Of a stretch of DNA of 64,000 bases, positions 1-13,068 are shown one piece after another; the first letter of the stretch is position 1, and each line of letters starts with the position of its first letter. The stretch comes from Prostheceraeus crozeri (lineage: Eukaryota; Platyhelminthes; Polycladida; Euryleptidae). A program made the translations under genes and the position numbers. Under the pieces are notes generated by a model. The model made no database searches. It was not told where the DNA came from and was given only the letters and a program-made list of their open reading frames with translations. The DNA lies in NCBI GenBank assembly GCA_907163375.1, contig CAJQUW010008702.1, positions 117,087 through 181,086 on the forward strand, read 5' to 3'.

Positions 1-72
1 ACAATGACATCAAAAAGCTCTCCATACCATTGAAAGAATTAATAATGCTTTTGTAATTCTAATTCTATAATG

Positions 73-399
73 CTAACATGCTAATTGTAATTCTAATAAA
101 ATGCTTTTGTTATTCCGAATGTGGTTGACAACATTCCAAGAATCCTTGCCTGTTTTGGTGTCACGTTTTACCCAAGACTCTTTCGCTTTTGCTATCTCCT
201 CGTGTATTTTTACTTTTAGATGTTGAAAAGAAGACCAGTCTTTCCTACGAAAAGCATCCCATCGTTTTGTGATCAATGGTTTCAAAAGCGGGGTGACCCA
301 TGGCTTGTCTCTGCACGACATTGTGACACTCTCGCATGGGATGTGTGATAATGCGTTGTAGTACATGCCATAAAACTGTAAGCACATGTCTATACACAT
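73..399 (-). pseudogene. LINE ORF2 fragment (linker between endonuclease and RT)
   Basis: A 108-codon open stretch with the signature of the segment between the APE endonuclease and the reverse transcriptase of CR1/L2-like non-LTR retrotransposons: DKPWVTPLLKPLITKRW, followed by a basic, helical KVKIHEEIAKAKESW stretch. It lacks endonuclease and RT motifs, so it is only a piece of ORF2. A matching endonuclease piece in the same orientation lies at 2466-2631, on the other side of the piggyBac copy, so the two may be halves of one LINE split by that insertion. Family assignment rests on motif recognition only. Confidence 0.6.
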
Positions 400-470
400 A
401 CCTTACTCTTACATTTGTAGTTGAGAAAATATGATTTTAGATTAGAAATAATATAAGGGAAAAAGGTAGG

Positions 471-537
471 TCGACTTAGAACTCGACCCTGTGTCATGCT
501 ATTTCATGGTCTGTGGCTCTAACCACTATGCCATGGA
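471..537 (-). repeat. tRNA-derived SINE fragment
   Basis: On the minus strand an A-box-like TGGCATAGTGGTTAGAGC (about 515-533) is followed by a B-box-like GGGTCGAGTTC (479-489), the internal RNA polymerase III promoter of tRNA-derived SINEs. No complete cloverleaf can be folded and the acceptor arms do not pair, so a functional tRNA gene is unlikely. Confidence 0.45.
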
Positions 538-646
538 ATCTTATCATAGAGTCGCAGCAATTTATTGTCTATATCTAACTTGTCTGCATTTTTCATTTCT
601 CCTGTACATTTGATTAAAATTACATGCTAGTTCTTTTGTTTTTCAG

Positions 647-2145
647 GATGCTACACGTCAAGTACTGGAGAGAAAAGTTACGGAGTTGAAGAAGCATTAG
701 AAAGACTGTTACAGCAGATCTCATCAGATGACGACTACGAAGACGACGAAACTCTGGATAGTGATGTTGATGACATAGTCATCGATAAGCCAACAACAAT
801 AGTATCTGATCATTCTGACGAAGATTGTGTAGACGACACTGATAGGATAATTGAATCCATGGTGGCTGAAATCCATGAAGATTACAATACGATGAAATCT
901 CGCAGTGGCTCTGAGAAGTGGTACCGCAAACCACTACAACAAGGAGGAAGGGCAAGAATTCATAATATCATTCGAAATCAAAGTGGTCCTACTAAGCATG
1001 CTCAAAGACACTGTGGTTCATCACCTGAGGAAGCCTTCAAATTATTCATTTCTCCCAGTCTTGTTCAAAAGATAGCAGAATGCACCAATAGGGAAGCTAG
1101 CGAACGTACACATACTTGGAAAGAAACAAATGTAGAGGAACTATATACTTTTTTCGGTCTGTTGCTTCTTGCTGGCGCTTTGCATGAGAGCAAAACACGA
1201 CTGGCTGACCTCTGGAGTGTGGGCGAGGGAAGGCCAATATTCAATGATTCATTGGCCAGAGATCGATTCACTCAACTTCTACGTTATCTCCGATTTGATA
1301 ATTTGATTTTCTCTCCTCTGGAGTGAAAGAAATTCTCAAGACAAATTTGCACCTTTGCGCCGTATTTTCGAAGAAATTGTGACTAAATTTCGAGCTAACT
1401 ATTCACCTGGATCTGAATTGACTGTAGACGAACAGCATGTCAGTTTCCGAGGGCGCTGTCCTTCTAAAATGTTCATCCCTTCAAAGCCAGGCCGCTATGG
1501 AATAAAGTTATGTGCTTTATTTGATTCAGATAATAAAACGTAATAAACCCGAATTACCTTCGGAAATGATACCGGATTCAACTAGGCAACAATTTACCAG
1601 TGTATTCAGATTTCAAGACAAAGCAAAACAATTGTTTCCTACGTCCCGAAGAAAAATAAAGCAGTCATTCTTCTGTCGTCCAACCATCACGACAGCGACA
1701 TTTGAAGTGATGAGTCAAGAAAACCTCAGATCGTTCTTGATTGCAATAAAGGAAAGTGCGGTGTGGACATACTAGACCAACTGGTGCGAAATTATAATTG
1801 CATTCAAAAAAGCAATCGTTCATGAATTTGACTTTGTTCATGAATTTGCTGAACATCTGCTCGTACAACGCACTGGTTTTATTCCTCTACATGCATCCAG
1901 AATATGAACAAAGAAGTGGACAAGTTCGAAAACGCTTTCTACTTCAACTGTCAAATTCTCTTATTGGTTGCTGAGAGGGCAACGCACTTGAGCCGGCAAG
2001 GTCGCCAATGAGGCCTATCATCCAACCGGTACCGAAACAAAGGCGATGCGATCATTGTCCAAGAGAACGTGAGAGAAAATTTAAAAAAAGATGTGTTTTT
2101 TTGTCAAACGACCGTGTGTGCTGAACACGCTATCATAAAACGTCC
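647..2145 (+). pseudogene. piggyBac transposase, decayed
   Basis: Cut-and-paste transposase of the piggyBac family (DDE_Tnp_1_7). The reading frame opens just after a splice-acceptor-like tttttcag ending at 646. It runs through an acidic N-terminus (EEALERLLQQ, then a D/E-rich tract) into a transposase body ending near LLRYLRFDN at about 1300. A frameshift follows, then a block with TVDEQHVSFRGRC (about 1421-1460), which holds the first catalytic Asp. Further broken pieces include NKPELPSEM and, in another frame, GVDILDQLV (about 1755-1785). Near 2046-2090 is the cysteine-rich C-terminal domain start RRCDHCPRERERK. Several frameshifts and a missing segment between about 1545 and 1560 make it non-functional. 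Confidence 0.85.
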
Positions 2146-2469
2146 ACGTTGTTGACTGTAGAAAATTGAATACACCAATTGCTTTTTAGGATCATTCAGA
2201 AAACAATCATAAACCTCCATTGTTGTTCGTTACCAAAAATATTTTTGGGGTGTGATACACCCCATGGTAAACAACGCTACATTTTTTCAAAAACATTTTC
2301 ACCGCGAAATGACTTCATACTTCAAAAAGTTTATTACTGTAACTTTTTAGTGATATTCACCTCAAGGATTAACTGGGAGGGCATCATCAGACTTTATCCA
2401 GTTAAAGAAATACACAAAAAATGCGACGTCTTGGGGTGTGTAGACACCCAATGGCAAAGTAAGGGTTAA
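647..2469 (+). mobile_element. piggyBac element remnant with 3' terminal repeat and TTAA
   Basis: The 3' end is recognisable. A GGGTGTGTAGACACCC palindrome (about 2434-2449) and atggcaaagtaaggg abut ttaa at 2466-2469, which matches piggyBac ends read as TTAA-CCCTTACTTTGCCAT. A related subterminal palindrome, GGGGTGTGATACACCCC, lies near 2248-2264. No matching 5' terminus with TTAA was found upstream of the transposase, so that end is lost or outside recognition. Confidence 0.75.
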
Positions 2470-2631
2470 TAACGTATCCAGTTCAGATGACACAAAATCG
2501 GATATATTAGTATGATCAGACACAAGAAGACCGGGTGGGATGTAAATCAATGAACAGATAATATCAGTCTTTGGCAGATATATCGTTAAAAATTCGATGT
2601 ATTTTGGTTTAACAAACCCTGGGATTACCAA
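2466..2631 (-). pseudogene. LINE endonuclease fragment
   Basis: Minus-strand reading gives KPKYIEFLTIYLP, DIICSLIYIPP and FVSSELDTLL, the pattern of the central APE-type endonuclease region of CR1/L2-like LINEs (the VVYRPP-type strand followed by a helix ending in LDxLL). The piece stops at the TTAA of the adjacent piggyBac end. It is probably the upstream part of the LINE whose later segment lies at 73-399. It is short and highly diverged. Confidence 0.45.
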
Positions 2632-2639
2632 CTCTGGCG

Positions 2640-5600
2640 ACAGTAAAATAAAACCAGTAAAACCGAATAAGTAAAAAAGACAGTAATAAAACCGAACCTT
2701 GAAGCTGTCTGCACAGGATTAGACTTTGATATTCGCTGAACAGTATATTTACTTGCATCATTATAAGGGACTAATTAAGATAAGCAAATATTCCTGCTGT
2801 CAAACAAGTAGAATGGCTTCTTCAGCTGTCATTTTATGAGTTTTTGGTGATGTGGCTTCAGCCATGCAATTTCAGCCATAGGCTTATTTACTCGATGCTG
2901 AAGTCGCTTTATCAAGTAAGCTTTGCTATAAACTGCATTTTTAAAAAATGCTTTCAAAACAAGCCATGCATTTATAATACCTAAATGGATCCCAGTTGTT
3001 GATGAATATGATTCAGGCTTGTTGTCAATAGTCGCCTGAAATTTCATTCAGTGCGATAGCAGGTTTGATGCATAATTCTGCTGTCTGACACGGATTTTCA
3101 GAGGGATGCATGTGAAAGTTTGCAATGCTACCCAATTTAGGTTGATGCCGACAAATGTAGACATTATCATGAGTACGGATGGAGCGTGAAGAGAGTCAAC
3201 TCAGAAAGCAATTGAGTATGTAGTGAATACTGCAATTGGTTCAGTTTTTACGAACATATTATGTTTCTGAGGTATAGAGCAATATTTGATCAATATTTAA
3301 AAATGGAAATTGTTGCGAATTATTCCTGTGCTAAGCAATAATGTTCCGTTAATGCTACTGATTGCGGTAAGTTATGACAAGAATCTTTAAGCGTTTAGTT
3401 AAAAGGAAATCAATGATGACTACATTTTATTCCAGACCTTCATACGGGAAATTGAAACTTATCCTGCTTCTTGGTTCAACTTTCGAGTTCAACAAATTTG
3501 GCTTATACATTTAGCTCATTTTTTTCCAAATGGCTATATAGATCTGTGACGTGTGAGTTGCTTGTTGAAATTGTTATCTAACAGACTGTGTCCCATAGTC
3601 AATAAAATTGATCATGTAGAATTGAGGTATAAAAGGCTACAATAACTTGCTCTATTGAGCCATGTATGGTTAGATTCAACGGAACTACGGTTAATAGTAA
3701 CTACGATTGATTCCATTATGTAATTATGTGTAGTGATATAAAAGTATAAAAGTATGTAGTTATGATTTAAAATATTCCTGATCAATATCTAAGTTCTGTA
3801 ATTTATCTGAATGATATTGTGACCCATTTATTTTTTATTTTATTATTTACTAAAAATAATGACGTTGAACTCTTTCTTCGCATGACGTAGTTTGTGATAA
3901 CACTGACAGATACAAAAAATAGGAAAATCCATCAAAGCTGCTGAAAAGTATTACTTCTTAGCGTTATCACTTACCATTGACTCGATCGAGGGATCAGTTT
4001 ATCATTCATTCTTCTGCTTTGCTTTCATGATTGCCAATTCCTTGGTAAATTCTCCAAAAACAGTAACAATGATCTCCAAAGCAGAGGGCCTTCTTGTGGG
4101 CATCATCTGCAGCGACATACAGTTTCACTTAGTTCTGTCGACGATTGTGCGATTGATTCCAGAGTTGTCTCTGAATAGGCTCAAAGAAGAGGTGTATTGA
4201 ATCGGAGATTCCAATTTGTGCCCTGTGCTTCGAGAGCACTGGAGCCATGACGGAGACAGACGAAGGCAACGGACCGAAGTCGCTATACTGTGGCTCTTTC
4301 TGAGACGTCGTTGCCAACGTCCATATGAGTGTTACCGCCTTCACGGGTGCCGCTTCTTTATGATTCTTATATGATCAATAATTGCCTACAGCATTCCCAA
4401 GCGATATTTGTTCGCAATAAATGCAATTGACTGAAACGCTATTTATGAATCTTTTCACCATCTGTTTTAACATTCCCAGGTATCAAAGGAAAATTTTGCA
4501 GAAATTCAGAATGCGATTAGAATTAGATATCTGTGGAATTATACAGCTCTCTTGGTGGACGTACAGACCTATATTAAAGCTTATATAAGGTCAAGAAGTA
4601 TCCGATAATACAAGATGATCATGATATGACGAAGTTGATGAAGATCATATGGCTGAGCAAAGTTGTCATAGTGGATTATCTGAGGAAGAAGCAGTATCTT
4701 GGGACAAGGAATAAGTAGGCCTAATTCGCTTTCTAAATGCCTTGATGAAAATACTTGTAGGCAATAACTTCATTCAGATTATTCCTCTATCGGAATACAG
4801 GTGACTTTATGTAATGTTATGATAAATATTTGCTAGATTGTTACAAAGTATTCAATGCTATGATGTAGTTAAGATAATCAACCAAGTTGCTGATGACGTG
4901 TGCTATGATGCCGGCCATCAGATTTAAGGTTGCAATTAACCATCTTCATGCGAGTATATGGCAGTCAATTTCCAATCTGTAATTTTAGGATGATGCGTGC
5001 CACAGCGATGCATTTGAGACGACTGTATACTGCCTCCATATCCCACACGCGGTTCATGCACTTCTATAGTCAGAAGACTCAATTGGGTGTGTAGTAATCA
5101 TAATCGCATAACTTAACTCACTGTTTTATGCAATTTTTGGCTGAATAAAGGCAAATATACCATCTTCGGTTGAATTCCCTTAAAATTTCGCATGTAGGTG
5201 CTGATATAGCAACCGGCTCCAGGATGACCGGTAGGCCCCTACAGGAGGGCACGATCGGGTAGGCCGGCACGAAATTCATTTTCCAGCACAAGGCGGGGTG
5301 CGGGAAGATATGTAGATGACATCATGAATGAGTTGGTGCGACGATAAGCCGGCCTACATGTGGGAAGACCTATTTCTGAATTTTTGCAAGTCGAGCTCCT
5401 TGATTGCCTGCAGTATTTCTCATAGAATCAAGCTCTATGAATTTTTGATTTCATCATTTCAGATAAGGACATTACAAGGGTTCAAGAAATTAATTAGAAA
5501 TTATATCACACACATATAGGTACGATTTGAAATTGTACAGACTTTCTCCAATATTGAAAGTTTATTCCATAGAACATGAATGAAAATCACAATTTATGCA

Positions 5601-5735
5601 TTCACCATGCTAAATAATCCTGAAAAGTGCAATTTTGTTGAAAATCTATCAATTTCTGAGATTTTGCTTGGTGGCTGTGAAATATGATCTGATAGCACTT
5701 TACAATTTCATTATGTTGACATGCACACGTTTCCC
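2640..5735. other. No gene recognised
   Basis: About 3 kb of AT-rich DNA with only short, random-looking open frames. I see no protein family, RNA gene or clear repeat boundary. A short GC-richer patch near 5210-5300 is unexplained. Confidence 0.5.
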
Positions 5736-5739
5736 GAAT

Positions 5740-6000
5740 AACCAAAATCTATGGCACTCCTATAGGAAACGTCCTACGGAATTATTGTAATTTTCCTATA
5801 GCGGGTAGTGCTATTGCTATGGAACTCTATTCTATGGCACTGTTAGAATGTTTTGTCCCATTGAATTTTGGGGAACTTTGATCCTATTGCCTGTGGGACT
5901 TATTTGTCCCATAGACTTGTAGGAAATCCTGCCCTATCGAATTTCGGGAAATCTTGTTCTATCGAACTTCTGTCCCATAGAATTTTGGGAAATTCAGTTT
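5740..6000. repeat. Degenerate minisatellite of 'cccatagaattttgggaaa' type units
   Basis: Irregular repeats of phrases such as tctatggcact, tgtcccatagaattttggg and ctatcgaacttctgtccc. Units of roughly 30-35 bp are diverged from each other. A related phrase set (tatggcac, gtgccattgaat, accatagag) recurs near 8125-8250. The open frame across 5868-6065 is a by-product of the repeats. Confidence 0.55.
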
Positions 6001-8560
6001 TCATGGCAGCTCCTAATGCTACAGCGTGTCTAAACCTTTCCGCGACATACTCACGCTTTATGTGATCATGATTGTAAAGAATAATTAGTTTAGTTTAGCA
6101 ATTGTGATAATGTCAATTTAAAGACAACATGCATGAGGTATTTGCACTTTCCACTTTCGATCCCCTTGACATGTCGGTGAAAGTCCGGCCCAGATTTAAA
6201 AAAAAATAGTTTGAGAATCAATCACACTATGGAGCATTATTTTTTAGCTAATTTCATGATCATCACAAAACGCCATTAAATTCAAAAAACAGCCAATGAT
6301 TTTTAATATCTTCTCTTTTTAGCCGTTTGAACACTTGCTTCGATGAAAAGTTTCTCAGAAATCATTCACCTTATTTCTTTCTCTTCCATTGGGAAATGTA
6401 GTAGGAGTTGATCTGCAACAAACAGGAAATACATTATAAATATGCGATAAATGATAAGTTGATGATGGAACATAGACGTTCTGCATATAGGCAGATAAAC
6501 TTCATTTAGATGAAAAATAATGCAAAATATTGCAATTGAAGAGTATTTGATAATTGCTATGTTTCTTGTATTGGAGATTTATATTATTAATATAGGATTG
6601 TAACATAATAATGCAAATGCACCCCGCTGTCATCTTGCGGATGAAAAATATCGCCAGAAGTTTCATTTTACTTGTTTATTGTCAAAACTGCGTTTCGTCT
6701 GCTCTCAGTAGTTGTGACACGCAGAATGAATCAAACTGATTGAAACATGATTCCTGCTAGAATATCGATCAGACAATGATCCTTTCTTTTTATTCAAGTT
6801 GTCGATGCACTTCTTTTCCTATTAGTAATTTTTCTGCGTATGTACTTTTTTTATTTTTTTAAATATTAAATTTTATATTATCATATTAATTATTGCAGGT
6901 GCAGTAACTTAGGCAATTTGCCAGCATCAGTGTGTTTAAAGTGATATTTTATGAATGCCCGTCGAAATTTCACTAACTTGCTATTTGGAAATCTTAGAAT
7001 CTTTAGAATTAACAGTGGAGTCAACCTGATAGAATACATATCGAAGGTTTTGAAAGTGAAATTAAATAACGATTTTCTAAATGATAGCTAAAAGACCAAA
7101 AATAACTGGACTATAATTCTTTCAGATAGTAGTGTATAAATTGTTAGAACACCGGGGACTTGATAACTTACTTCATGGCTTAAAACACCGATTCGAGGAT
7201 TTCACCAAACATGGATTTCTCAGAAGACGCAGCAGACTCGTTGAAAGAACCCGATCAACCCTAACTGAAATTTAAAAACATAATCAAAATTGTTTACTTA
7301 AAAACTTTGCGTATAGCATTGGGTGATATTTGCACGACTGTTTGAAGATAACTGTTGACCCCTAGATAACTTACGATGATATGCTTGGGCCAGTGAGAAA
7401 GCTATGAAACAAGCGGAATCAAAAGATATACCCGTTATCTAAAACAAGAGAAATTCTGTTATAATTTCAATGTAACTAACTGCTGCATCATTTAAGTGAT
7501 TACAGCGTATCTTCAAGACTTATAGCATAAATGTATGCGTAGGTCTTCGTTTAGAAAGTTCTACGATTTTTTAATTAATATCCTGAATAATTAAATCTAA
7601 ATAAAATATTCAAATTTGCAATAATTTTTGTGCTGTGATAGCACACATGGCATAGCACTTGAACGTATTGTTGAACTGTCTACTTTATACATACGACAAT
7701 AGAACAAGGAATAGATAAGACTGTCTACATAAATCTTATAATACAGTAGTTCTAGTTCCTACCTCAAAAATCTAAATAATTGCATAATTTAATAAAACAG
7801 TGCGCGAATGAATTGCTGTAACAATGAGGACTTGATGATTTGACTGATGGACTATACAAATAATAAATTCGTTTCAATTGAACTTACTCCATTGGTGTGA
7901 TGATTGAGACAAACCGGATAAGATGATTGATTCAGCAAACGACGGATTTTCATAAAAATACGAGACACTGAGACACGACCAAAGGATGTGATTAACAATG
8001 ACTGTTGCACATGCCAAAAGCATCTGAAATTATACTGAACATGCAAATGTTGCAATATCATTGGACAAAGTCAGATTACGGAGTCAAAACTGTCGCTGCG
8101 CGTTTGCTTCTTTTGGATAGCTTCTATGGCACTCATATTTTCCCACTTCCAGTGCAATTGGATCCAACAGAGTTCGATTGAACGTCAAGGTGTGCTATGG
8201 CATTCCCATTGCGTGTCATAGAATACCATAGAGTGCCATTGAATTTGGTTAATCGGGTGTGCAGCCCAATGACAGAAATTTCATTAAAACCATAGAGTAA
8301 GTACTTGCTCTATATGATTAAAACCGGATGAATATGCAAAATTTAGCACTTTACATTTTACACTAGATGTGAACTCGACAGAGTTATCTTCTAGGGGTTA
8401 ATTTTTTCCTTTGTCCAAGTTATCTATGTAGCAGCGCGATTTGATGCTGGAAAAATGTATTTTCACATAATTCGGTGAATGACTAGAATTTTGAGATTTT
8501 TATCCTTTTGTAAAATACAACAGTTATCGCAAACTTTGAAATTGAAAAGGAGTTCAATTC
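6001..8560. other. No gene recognised
   Basis: AT-rich sequence with no supportable coding region. Near 8125-8250 there are short repeated phrases built on 'atagaataccatagagtgcc' like those at 5740-6000. Nothing else is distinctive. Confidence 0.5.
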
Positions 8561-8564
8561 CTTT

Positions 8565-8815
8565 AGTTCAGGTTAACTCTACAACGGGAGTTTGCTCCGG
8601 GGTTAACTCTAAAGTTTACTCCTGTGTAACTGTGTACTCCACTTGAGTTCATATTCGGTGTTAGGGTTATATTTACACTTACACCGGAGTTAGTGTTTGC
8701 TCCGGAGTTAACCCGGGTGTAAGCGTTAACTGAACCCGAGTTCATGTCTGGTGTTGCGCTTACACTTACCCCGGAGTTAACTTCGGAGTAACACTTTCAC
8801 TTACTGAATGTGAAC
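8565..8815. repeat. Minisatellite built on CCGGAGTTAAC
   Basis: Tandem, degenerate units of about 20-24 bp. They share ccggagttaac (and its relatives ggggttaactc and gtttactcctg) alternating with gttcatattcggtgtt and gtgtaagc-type phrases. Translating the minus strand gives a repetitive N/S/G/V-rich peptide that simply mirrors the DNA repeat, so I do not call it a gene. Confidence 0.7.
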
Positions 8816-9497
8816 CCACAAATTGGCGGTGTTTTTTGAACCCTATCAATATGTCTGCTGCATTTCGAATCATTTTAATTATAATTTCTTCTTCTTGAAC
8901 CGGCGCTGCTTCCGGGAGACCTTGGTCGCGTCAAACCGAAGAATTTTAAAATAGGCACACTCTGCATTCTTGCTAAACTCAGCACAAAAAGAATGAGAGT
9001 GGGATAAATAACAACTCGGCCACATGGAAAGACTCCCAATGTGCCCCCGATGTGCTTCCGATAAACAAGGTTCATTCATTTTATTTTTGAACAAAGAATT
9101 TGATGAAGTGGATACTTTTGGAAACCCTATGCTCTACCCGCATAATATGTTGCACTCCAGAAATTAGCAATAAATAAATCATGTTTTCCGTTCTTCTTAG
9201 CAAATGTACGTACCTTATCGCTAGCCCAGCATTATGTTAGGTAGAGTGGTAACTCCGCATTTATTAAATCCCCAATGTGTATACACTTTCGATTTTATTA
9301 AATGAACTCAAGGGAGATGCAGTCGGAATTGTTTCAAAATGTGAGATATGCACATTTATGCAGTTTTGAAGAAATTACAACGGAATTGACTGATCATGAC
9401 AGGAATGCAGAAGGAATGATGTTATTTCACAGATTCTCAGATGGCATAACAGCCTTGGAGATTTAATATTTGTTAAAGTAGTAATTCGATATGCTCC

Positions 9498-10325
9498 TAT
9501 CACTTTCATCCTCAACCTTAAGAGTATTTTCTTAAGCGTGATCATGTCACAGGCAACCTGCCACTGGCAGAACAAAATCACATAATCAAAGACAATGATT
9601 TCAATTAACCTTGAAAGTTTAAATGGGTCCACATCACTATTCAGATTCAAGAAGTGAAACATGAATTTAGTGAATCATGAAATCATACCGGTGAAAATTG
9701 AATTAATATCTTGAAATTTCAGCCAAGAAAGCACGATAATATCGCGACTTTTTCATGAAGACATTCATTATAATACGGATCATGAAATTCCCTTGATAAT
9801 CAGCTAAATTTCCGCTTAGTTAGGATGCTTAATAGCAAATATTCATTCCTTTTGATATCCAACTTGTTTCATACTACTTATATAGGAGAGTCATCTCGGT
9901 AGTATATAAATTGGCAAATTTTGACTTTTCTCAAAAGTGCTCAAATAATTTTTTGGACCACGGGAACGTAATCTCCGCAAAAAACTGAATCTTTTGATAT
10001 AAAAAATTTTCACTATATACAGATACTTTTTTGAGTCGACACTCTACCTACGTGTATATATCTCTACTCCATGGTCGCGATCAAAGACAGTGGATATCTG
10101 CGGTCGCGATATTGCTTTCTTGGCTGAAATTTCAAGTTATTAATTCAATTTTCACCGGTATGATTTTATATTTCACGGCATCTGAATAGTGATGTGGACC
10201 CATTCACATCTTTCAAAATTGAATAAAGTCATTGTCTTTGATTATGTGATTTTGCTGTGCCAGTGGCAGGTTGTCTGTGATATGATCACGCTTAAGAATA
10301 TGCCCTTGAGGTTGAAATGTGCTCT
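9498..10325. repeat. Large imperfect inverted repeat (foldback)
   Basis: The left arm, about 9498-9757, is matched in reverse complement by about 10096-10325. Shared blocks include ttcttaagcgtgatcat, caacctgccactggca, aaatcacataatcaaagac, tgggtccacatcactattc and ataccggtgaaaattgaa. The loop is about 340 bp. Arms differ by scattered substitutions and small indels. It may be a foldback or MITE-like element; no clean target duplication was found. Confidence 0.8.
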
Positions 10326-10329
10326 ATGA

Positions 10330-13060
10330 TTTGATGTGTATCCCATAATTGAAATAGGCTAAGTTTGCATGCAAAATTTTTCTTTATTTGCCATTACCAT
10401 GTGTATCTACTATCGTGTCCACTTGAAATAATATTTGAATAAATCGCATTGTAGCTTGAGCAAGTGCCCGCATGACATGCATCACACGTCATCAAGTCCT
10501 AAGACTAAAATGATGACAAAATGGTGGAATAAAATGGTTTTAAGTCTGTTGGAGAATGACAAAGATTGATTACTGTAAGGTTGCAAAGTATAATAAATTT
10601 GGCGATTTTTCACACCCGAAATACAGGCGTTGCTGCAGTTTCTGCATTGCTTGTTGCTTCAATTAATGCATTCAACGATATTCAGAATGAAATGAGCATT
10701 CGTTGACAAAAAGTAATCACTAGTATATATCCAAGTTCGCTCTTTATAGTCGCAGATAAGTGAGTTCTTTGATGCGCCATGGAATAAGGTCTTTGTGAAA
10801 CGTATTCATCTCTTCTATTTTACTTGAAAGAGTATTCAAACTTTCACGTACGATCTCATTATATGCAAGTGAAGTGCACTATCAAACTCGTTTGACTGCT
10901 GCCATTGATAAAAACTCAAAATGCATCATGATTTGCGTGCTGGCACGCAATATTTTAACTACAGATGTTAAATACACAGATTTCACATTTTTTTCTGTTT
11001 TAAAACCATTATCATACAAGTTCAAGTTAGCCGCAATATGATGTTCCTCATTTGCGCTTCAACGACATTATTTGCAATCATGTTAATATGAAGCTCAATA
11101 TTTACAATTTAAGCATTTCGCAATATTGTCTATTGTAAAGAATGAATACATGTAGATAAACTACAACACCCTTGCTTCTATTACACATATTACATTTGCA
11201 AATAGAGACAGTAAACGAATCCATTTCACAGGGAAGCTACAGATAGAGAAAGCCCAATTGGCTTTTTCATATGAAACTTAGAACTGAGCTGCTATCTTGA
11301 CAATAAAGTTCATTATCACAATCATATTGTATTCATAACTATCATTCATGTAGCCTATAATTGTTCATACCCCAAGCCATTGACAGTGAATGATAAGGAA
11401 CTCGGCAGACGTGCAGATTCGTAACAGTCAGAGGGTGTACATAATTCTATGAAACTTTCATTCTCGGTTTCTCTCCATGCAGAAGCGTTCGGCGGCCGGG
11501 CTATCCTAGACGGAAAGTTGTCAGCACTCGCTATAGCAATATACATTAGAATGATAAACGTATTGTTTGACTATATTATAATACGGTTCCTTGTCAAGAC
11601 ACCTGTCCGGTTGGAACCGTTCCTTGGCGATTGCAATCGCAGTTCAATGCTTTGGCTCAGATTTCTGTTCTCAAGGCGTGTTGGCAAGGGATGCATCACT
11701 GCAGTTTTGAGCTAAAACTTATCTAAAGAATGAAAGCTCATTGAACAATCACTGACGTTATTAATGCTACATTGAAGCCCCATGAATACATTGTGGATGA
11801 ATTCCATGATAATTTCTGTGCAAGCATACCCTTGCCAAAGGCTGTCTTGGCAGACAAATATAATTATTTAGCCTATATATTTAGCTTTTCTAACAGAAGG
11901 GAAGGGAGCTGCTTTCTGGTCCTCAATGGTCGAAAGTAAGTGCAAGCAACCACTCGCCGCCATGAACTATTGAAAAAATGCTAGCATGCACACGTTCGTT
12001 TATTTTGAAGAAGTGATTGAATCCTAAACATGCCGTTGATGTATGCACTGTCACAAGAACCCAAAAGTTTGTTTCTATACAAAAATTGCAAGAACGAGCA
12101 ATCAAAAAAACCAGCTGATTCAGCAAGAATATCAAGGACACGGTATTTAGAAGAATATGCGAACAGCGTAAGAAACGGATCGGATTTTTCGGCAAAAATT
12201 GAGAACAAGCATGACAATGGAGATTTATAGTCGTCTGTATCTTCTTTCTTATTGTTGTCCATCAATTGAGCTAAATCATGTTGCGTGTAGAAGTTCAGTG
12301 GCCTTGTGTTTGCGGACACAGTTACAAATAAATTGTTGATGTTTTCTGGATCTGACGTTTCTATTTAAATGACTACTGAGTCTCTGAAATGGTCACTAAT
12401 GACATGAAAATTGTCATATATTTCTTCATGAATTTTGGCATCCTACTGTGATCTTGATTGTATGTTTCGCATCGAATATGAAATCGACAATTTTCACTGT
12501 CAAGGCCTTACTTTAAACACCGAAGAAATCCAATTTATCTTCTCCTATATCTGTGGTTTGAAATTCTTTCAGAATATTTACTAACGGATTACTACTGAAT
12601 TGCGAATAAACATTATCGAGATAACATAAGCTTATTCAGACATTTAAAGAATTATCAAACTGGTTCAATGACGGACATACACAATTATAAATTTTCTGAG
12701 GCAAACTATTTCAAAGGCGCATGAATTCCACATCGGAATAATATGGTACGTGATACAATTAAAGTAAAATGTGTTTTAGTGGATCAACTATTTGATCCAA
12801 ACATGTGGTCCGAAGACGCAGTCCGTTCATGTAGTTAGTTAGTCAGGAGGTCATGCTTCACATTCTCAGATTGATGTCCATTGATAGAGGGCCTGGAACA
12901 CGAAACTTTGGCACATCTAAGATGCGCGCTTTAATTGCAGACTGCGTACATTAATTAATCATTACATTGGAATTTACTCTGGGAAGAGACTGTCAATCTC
13001 CTCTTCATAATGAACATGCACCGACGGCGATCAAATCCGTCAATTATTCACTTTCTAATG
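10330..13060. other. No gene recognised
   Basis: Open frames near 11449-11715 and 11923-12319 overlap on opposite strands. They show no recognisable family, signal peptide or composition bias, so I treat them as chance. No RNA gene was recognised. Confidence 0.45.
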
Positions 13061-13068
13061 GTCTATTC

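Noticed and set aside
471-537. Functional tRNA gene
   Set aside because: A and B boxes are present, but the acceptor and anticodon stems do not pair; a SINE head is the better reading.
8563-8745. Asn/Ser/Gly/Val repeat protein
   Set aside because: It simply translates the CCGGAGTTAAC minisatellite; the repeat drifts without keeping the frame.
8875-9094. Basic-tailed minus-strand frame resembling a ribosomal-protein end (RKQRRFKKKKL)
   Set aside because: The tail is suggestive, but the rest matches nothing I recognise and an overlapping frame is equally open.
11923-12319. Minus-strand 112-codon frame as a gene
   Set aside because: Overlapping open frames on both strands, no domain, no signal peptide and no conserved-looking composition.
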